Positions 61,336-64,000 of a stretch of DNA of 64,000 nt are shown here, one piece after another; positions within the stretch are counted from its first letter, which is position 1; each line of letters opens with the position of its first letter. The DNA comes from Paracidovorax cattleyae. GTDB lineage: Bacteria > Pseudomonadota > Gammaproteobacteria > Burkholderiales > Burkholderiaceae_C. A model generated the notes under the pieces. The model was not told the origin of the DNA, searched no databases, and saw only the letters and a list, made by a program, of their open reading frames with translations. The stretch covers positions 31,703 to 95,702 of the forward strand of contig NZ_FNJL01000023.1 in the NCBI RefSeq assembly GCF_900104515.1, read 5' to 3'. The position numbers were made by a program, and so were the translations under genes.

Positions 61336-64000
61336 ATGCGCTGGGCCTGGATCGTGGCCCTCCTGCTGGCCTGGTGTGTCCTGGGGGCGCCTGGGCGGGC
61401 ATTGGCGCAGAACGCGAACGACGAATTCAACCCGGGTGCCAACGTCGATGCCCGCAGCTTCGCCGTGCAGCCCGATGGCAAGGTGCTCGTGGGCGGCGGC
61501 TTCATCACCCTGGGCGGGCAGACGCGCAACCGCATCGGGCGGCTCAACGCCGATGGCTCGCTCGACACCACCTTCGCTGGCCTCGGGGCCAACAGCACGG
61601 TCCTCAGCCTGGCCGTGCAGTCCGACGGCAAAGTGCTGGTAGGCGGCGCCTTCACCACCCTGGACGGGCAGCCGTGCAATTTCATTGGGCGGCTCAACGC
61701 CGATGGCTCGCTCGATAGCTCGTTCGCCGGCACTGGTGCCAACTCCGGTGTCCGCAGCTTGGCCGTGCAGCCCGATGGCAAGGTGCTGGTGGGCGGTAAC
61801 TTCACTACACTGGGCGGACAGACGCGCAGCTACATCGGGCGGCTCAACGCCGATGGCTCGCTTGACACCACGTTCACCGGCTCCGGTGCCGACGGCTTGG
61901 TCTACAACCTGGCGCTGCAGCCCGACGGCAAGGTGCTCGTGGGCGGCAACTTCACTACGCTGGGCGGGCAGACGCGCAACCGCGTCGGGCGGCTCAACGC
62001 CGATGGGTCGCTTGACACCACGTTCGCCGATCCGGGAGCCAACGGCCTGGTCTACAACCTGGCGCTGCAGCCCGATGGCAAGGTGCTCTTGGGCGGCGAC
62101 TTCACCACGCTGGGCGGGCAGCCGCGCAACCGCATCGGGCGGCTCAACGCCGATGGCTCGATCGACACCACGTTCACCAACCTCGGTGCCAGCACCACGG
62201 TCCTCAACCTGGCCGTGCAGCCCGACGGCAAGGTGCTGGTGGCTGGCATTTTCACCACGCTGGACGGGCAGCCGCGCAACCGCATCGGGCGGCTCAATGC
62301 CGATGGCTCGCTGGACACCACGTTCACCGGCTCCGGTGCCGACAACTGGGTTTTCAGCGTGGTGCCACAGCCCGACGGCAAGGTGCTCGCGGGCGGCTTC
62401 TTCACCACTCTGGACGGGCAGACGCGCAGCCGCATCGGGCGGCTCAACGCCGACGGATCGCTCGACGCCACATTCGCCGCCTCCGGTGCCGACAGCGTGG
62501 TTTACAGCCTGACAGTACAGCCCGACGGCAAAGTGCTGGCGGGGGGCGTTTTCACCACGCTGGGCGGGCAGCCGCGCAACTACATCGGGCGGTTCAACGC
62601 CGATGGCTCGCTCGACACCACCTTCGCCGGCTCCGGCGCGAACGACGGAGTCACCAGCCTGGCCGTGCAGCCCGACGGCAAGGTGCTCGTGGGCGGCAAC
62701 TTCACCACCCTGGGCGGGCAGCCGCGCGACCGTATCGGACGGCTCAATGCCGATGGCTCGCTCGACACCACGTTCGCCGGCCCCAGTGTCATCTCCAATG
62801 TCCGCAGCTTAGCCGTTCAGCCCGACGGCAAAGTGCTGGCGGGGGGCGTTTTCACCACCCTGGGCGGGCAGACGCGCAGACGCATCGGGCGGCTCAACGC
62901 CGATGGCTCGCTCGACACCACCTTCGCTGGCCTCGGTGCCAACGGCCCGGTCTTCAGCTTGGTGCTGCAGCCCGACGGCAAAGTGCTCGTGGGGGGCAGC
63001 TTCAGCACCCTGGACGGGCAACCGCGCAACCGCATCGGGCGGCTCAACGCCGACGGCTCGCTCGACACCACCTTCGCCGGCCTCGGTGCCGACGGCCTGG
63101 TCAATAGCCTGGCCGTGCAGTCCGACGGTAAGGTGCTCGTGGGCGGCTCCTTCACCACCCTGGGCGGGCAGATGCGCAACTACATCGGGCGGCTCAACGC
63201 CGATGGCTCGCTCGACACCGCGTTCGCTGATCCCGGAGCCAGCGGCACGGTCTACAACCTGGCGGTGCAGCCCGACGGCAAGGTGCTGGCGGGCGGCCTC
63301 TTCACCACCCTGGGCGGGCAGACGCGCAACCGAATCGGACGGCTCAACGCCGATGGCTCGCTCGACACCACGTTCGCTGATCCCGGAGCCAACGGCACGG
63401 TCTACAGCCTGGCGCTGCAGCCCGACGGCAAGGTGCTGGTGAGCGGGGACTTCACCACCCTGGGGGGGCAGCCGCGCAGCTACATCGGGCGGCTCAGCCT
63501 GCCGCAGGCCGCGCTGCAAAGCCTGCAAGCGACCGCCGACGGCAACGGCCTGCGCTGGATGCGCAGCGGCACCGGGCCGGAGGTGAGCGGGGTGCGCTTT
63601 GCAATCTCCACCGTGCCGGACGCGCCCGAGTCGGGCTGGACCGATCTGGGCGCAGCCGTGCGCGTGGCCGGCGGCTGGGCCATCGACGGCCTGTCCCTGC
63701 AACGCGGCGTGCCGCTGTGGGTGCGCGCGCAGGGCGCGGCCACCGGGGGCATCTACAACGGATCGCAGGCGCTGGTGCGCTCGGTGCTTGGGCTGCAGTT
63801 GCCGTCTGTCGCCGGGGCACCAACGGGCGTCAATGCCGTGCCCGGCAACGGCCAGGCGACGGTCTCCTGGACGGCACCGGCCTTCGACGGCGGCAGCCCT
63901 GTCACGGGCTACACGGTCACCGGCCACCCCGGCGGCAGCTGTACGCCCGCGCCTGCGACCGCCACCACCTGCACCGTCACAGGGCTGACCAACGGCACGG
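61336..64000 (+). CDS. Secreted delta-60 repeat protein with fibronectin III domain (3' end off the window)
   Basis: At least 888 residues. The signal peptide is MRWAWIVALLLAWCVLGAPG with cleavage near ALAQ. Fourteen 50-residue units follow, each of the form LAVQPDGKVLVGGNFTTLGG then QTRNRIGRLNADGSLDTTF, the delta-60 repeat, predicted to build a beta-propeller or solenoid. After a spacer (SGWTDLGAAVRVAGGWAIDG) a fibronectin III domain begins GAPTGVNAVPGNGQATVSWT with GGSPVTGYTV, and the frame is still open at base 64000. Related proteins in this family group end in an IPTL-CTERM sorting signal, which cannot be checked here. ATG 61270 is an alternative start but would bury the signal peptide. 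Likely surface or exported adhesin-like protein. Confidence 0.88.
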   Translation, partial: MRWAWIVALLLAWCVLGAPGRALAQNANDEFNPGANVDARSFAVQPDGKVLVGGGFITLGGQTRNRIGRLNADGSLDTTFAGLGANSTVLSLAVQSDGKVLVGGAFTTLDGQPCNFIGRLNADGSLDSSFAGTGANSGVRSLAVQPDGKVLVGGNFTTLGGQTRSYIGRLNADGSLDTTFTGSGADGLVYNLALQPDGKVLVGGNFTTLGGQTRNRVGRLNADGSLDTTFADPGANGLVYNLALQPDGKVLLGGDFTTLGGQPRNRIGRLNADGSIDTTFTNLGASTTVLNLAVQPDGKVLVAGIFTTLDGQPRNRIGRLNADGSLDTTFTGSGADNWVFSVVPQPDGKVLAGGFFTTLDGQTRSRIGRLNADGSLDATFAASGADSVVYSLTVQPDGKVLAGGVFTTLGGQPRNYIGRFNADGSLDTTFAGSGANDGVTSLAVQPDGKVLVGGNFTTLGGQPRDRIGRLNADGSLDTTFAGPSVISNVRSLAVQPDGKVLAGGVFTTLGGQTRRRIGRLNADGSLDTTFAGLGANGPVFSLVLQPDGKVLVGGSFSTLDGQPRNRIGRLNADGSLDTTFAGLGADGLVNSLAVQSDGKVLVGGSFTTLGGQMRNYIGRLNADGSLDTAFADPGASGTVYNLAVQPDGKVLAGGLFTTLGGQTRNRIGRLNADGSLDTTFADPGANGTVYSLALQPDGKVLVSGDFTTLGGQPRSYIGRLSLPQAALQSLQATADGNGLRWMRSGTGPEVSGVRFAISTVPDAPESGWTDLGAAVRVAGGWAIDGLSLQRGVPLWVRAQGAATGGIYNGSQALVRSVLGLQLPSVAGAPTGVNAVPGNGQATVSWTAPAFDGGSPVTGYTVTGHPGGSCTPAPATATTCTVTGLTNGT
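61438..63500 (+). repeat. Fourteen tandem 150-bp repeats coding the delta-60 units
   Basis: The block cgcatcgggcggctcaacgc recurs every 150 bp exactly (61532, 61682, 61832 and so on to 63482 in diverged form), with no indels. Units are highly similar in DNA as well as protein, with most changes in a short variable window (around GSGAD/LGANS). Such arrays expand and contract by recombination. Confidence 0.85.

Noticed and set aside
60827..61402. A 191-codon minus-strand frame in the 60.6-61.3 kb gap
   Set aside because: Arg/Ser/Ala-rich with no motif or ribosome site, and it overlaps the delta-60 gene start.
61438..63500. Regular spacing reminiscent of a CRISPR array
   Set aside because: The period is 150 bp, there are no unique spacers, and all units are translated in one frame as delta-60 repeats.

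Overview
The window reads as a chromosomal segment of a high-GC betaproteobacterium, most likely Acidovorax/Paracidovorax or a close relative in the Comamonadaceae. Support for this: dense GC-rich coding with long antisense shadow ORFs, a homocysteine-methyltransferase-only MetH protein, an nag-type salicylate 5-hydroxylase set, a Bug-type solute receptor, and a family of intergenic palindromic repeats that I recall from this group. I found no tRNA, rRNA, CRISPR array, insertion sequence or phage module.

Layout. 1-5531 (minus): urea ABC importer urtABCDE, cut at the left end inside urtE. 5719-10090 (plus): a divergent two-gene signalling unit, made of a very large protein fusing an NCS1/purine-permease-like domain, a Cys-rich knuckle, a histidine kinase and a receiver, followed by a LuxR-type response regulator; a 16-bp dyad lies between it and urtA. 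10098-11631: PACE efflux pump and divergent LysR regulator around a perfect operator-like dyad. 11663-13938: two small pairs that look like antagonism or lysis cassettes (GH19-like muramidase/chitinase plus DUF4087 protein; ADP-ribosyltransferase-like protein plus a two-helix membrane protein). 14215-16401: Fur-box-preceded TonB siderophore receptor. 16430-25968: MocR-type regulator divergent from a seven-gene operon (peptide-type ABC importer, AzlCD exporter, amidase). 26068-28425: PPK2 and glutamate dehydrogenase.

28590-30673: two unrecognised minus-strand proteins. 30811-31043: two intergenic palindromes, one with about 80-nt arms. 31080-34384: an FeS XPD/DinG-like helicase with an N-terminal nuclease-like domain and a second nuclease-like protein, preceded by a LexA-type box. 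34527-36867: tandem class A beta-lactamase-like genes. 36825-38687: recQ. 38955-44107: Bug receptor, CoA-transferase, cupin, acyl-CoA dehydrogenase and LysR. 44146-48142: MetH homocysteine module, then an NtrB/NtrC-like two-component pair. 48304-49622: two related beta-rich repeat proteins, the first frameshifted in a C7 tract. 49627-53662: MFS transporter, secreted alpha/beta hydrolase, chemoreceptor. 53651-57853: nagAb-nagH-nagG-nagAa salicylate 5-hydroxylase with divergent nagR and a NagR-type box. 58171-60581: lower-GC hybrid kinase/LuxR pair. 61336-end: secreted delta-60 repeat protein with fourteen 150-bp repeats and a fibronectin III domain, cut by the right end.

A recurring theme is nitrogen acquisition and its control (urea import, permease-kinase sensor, amide/peptide operon, glutamate dehydrogenase). 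The parts I consider least described are the permease-kinase/urt arrangement, the SOS-box nuclease-helicase pair, and the two small toxin/immunity-like pairs. GC statements are by eye, and all homology statements are from motif recognition without database searches.
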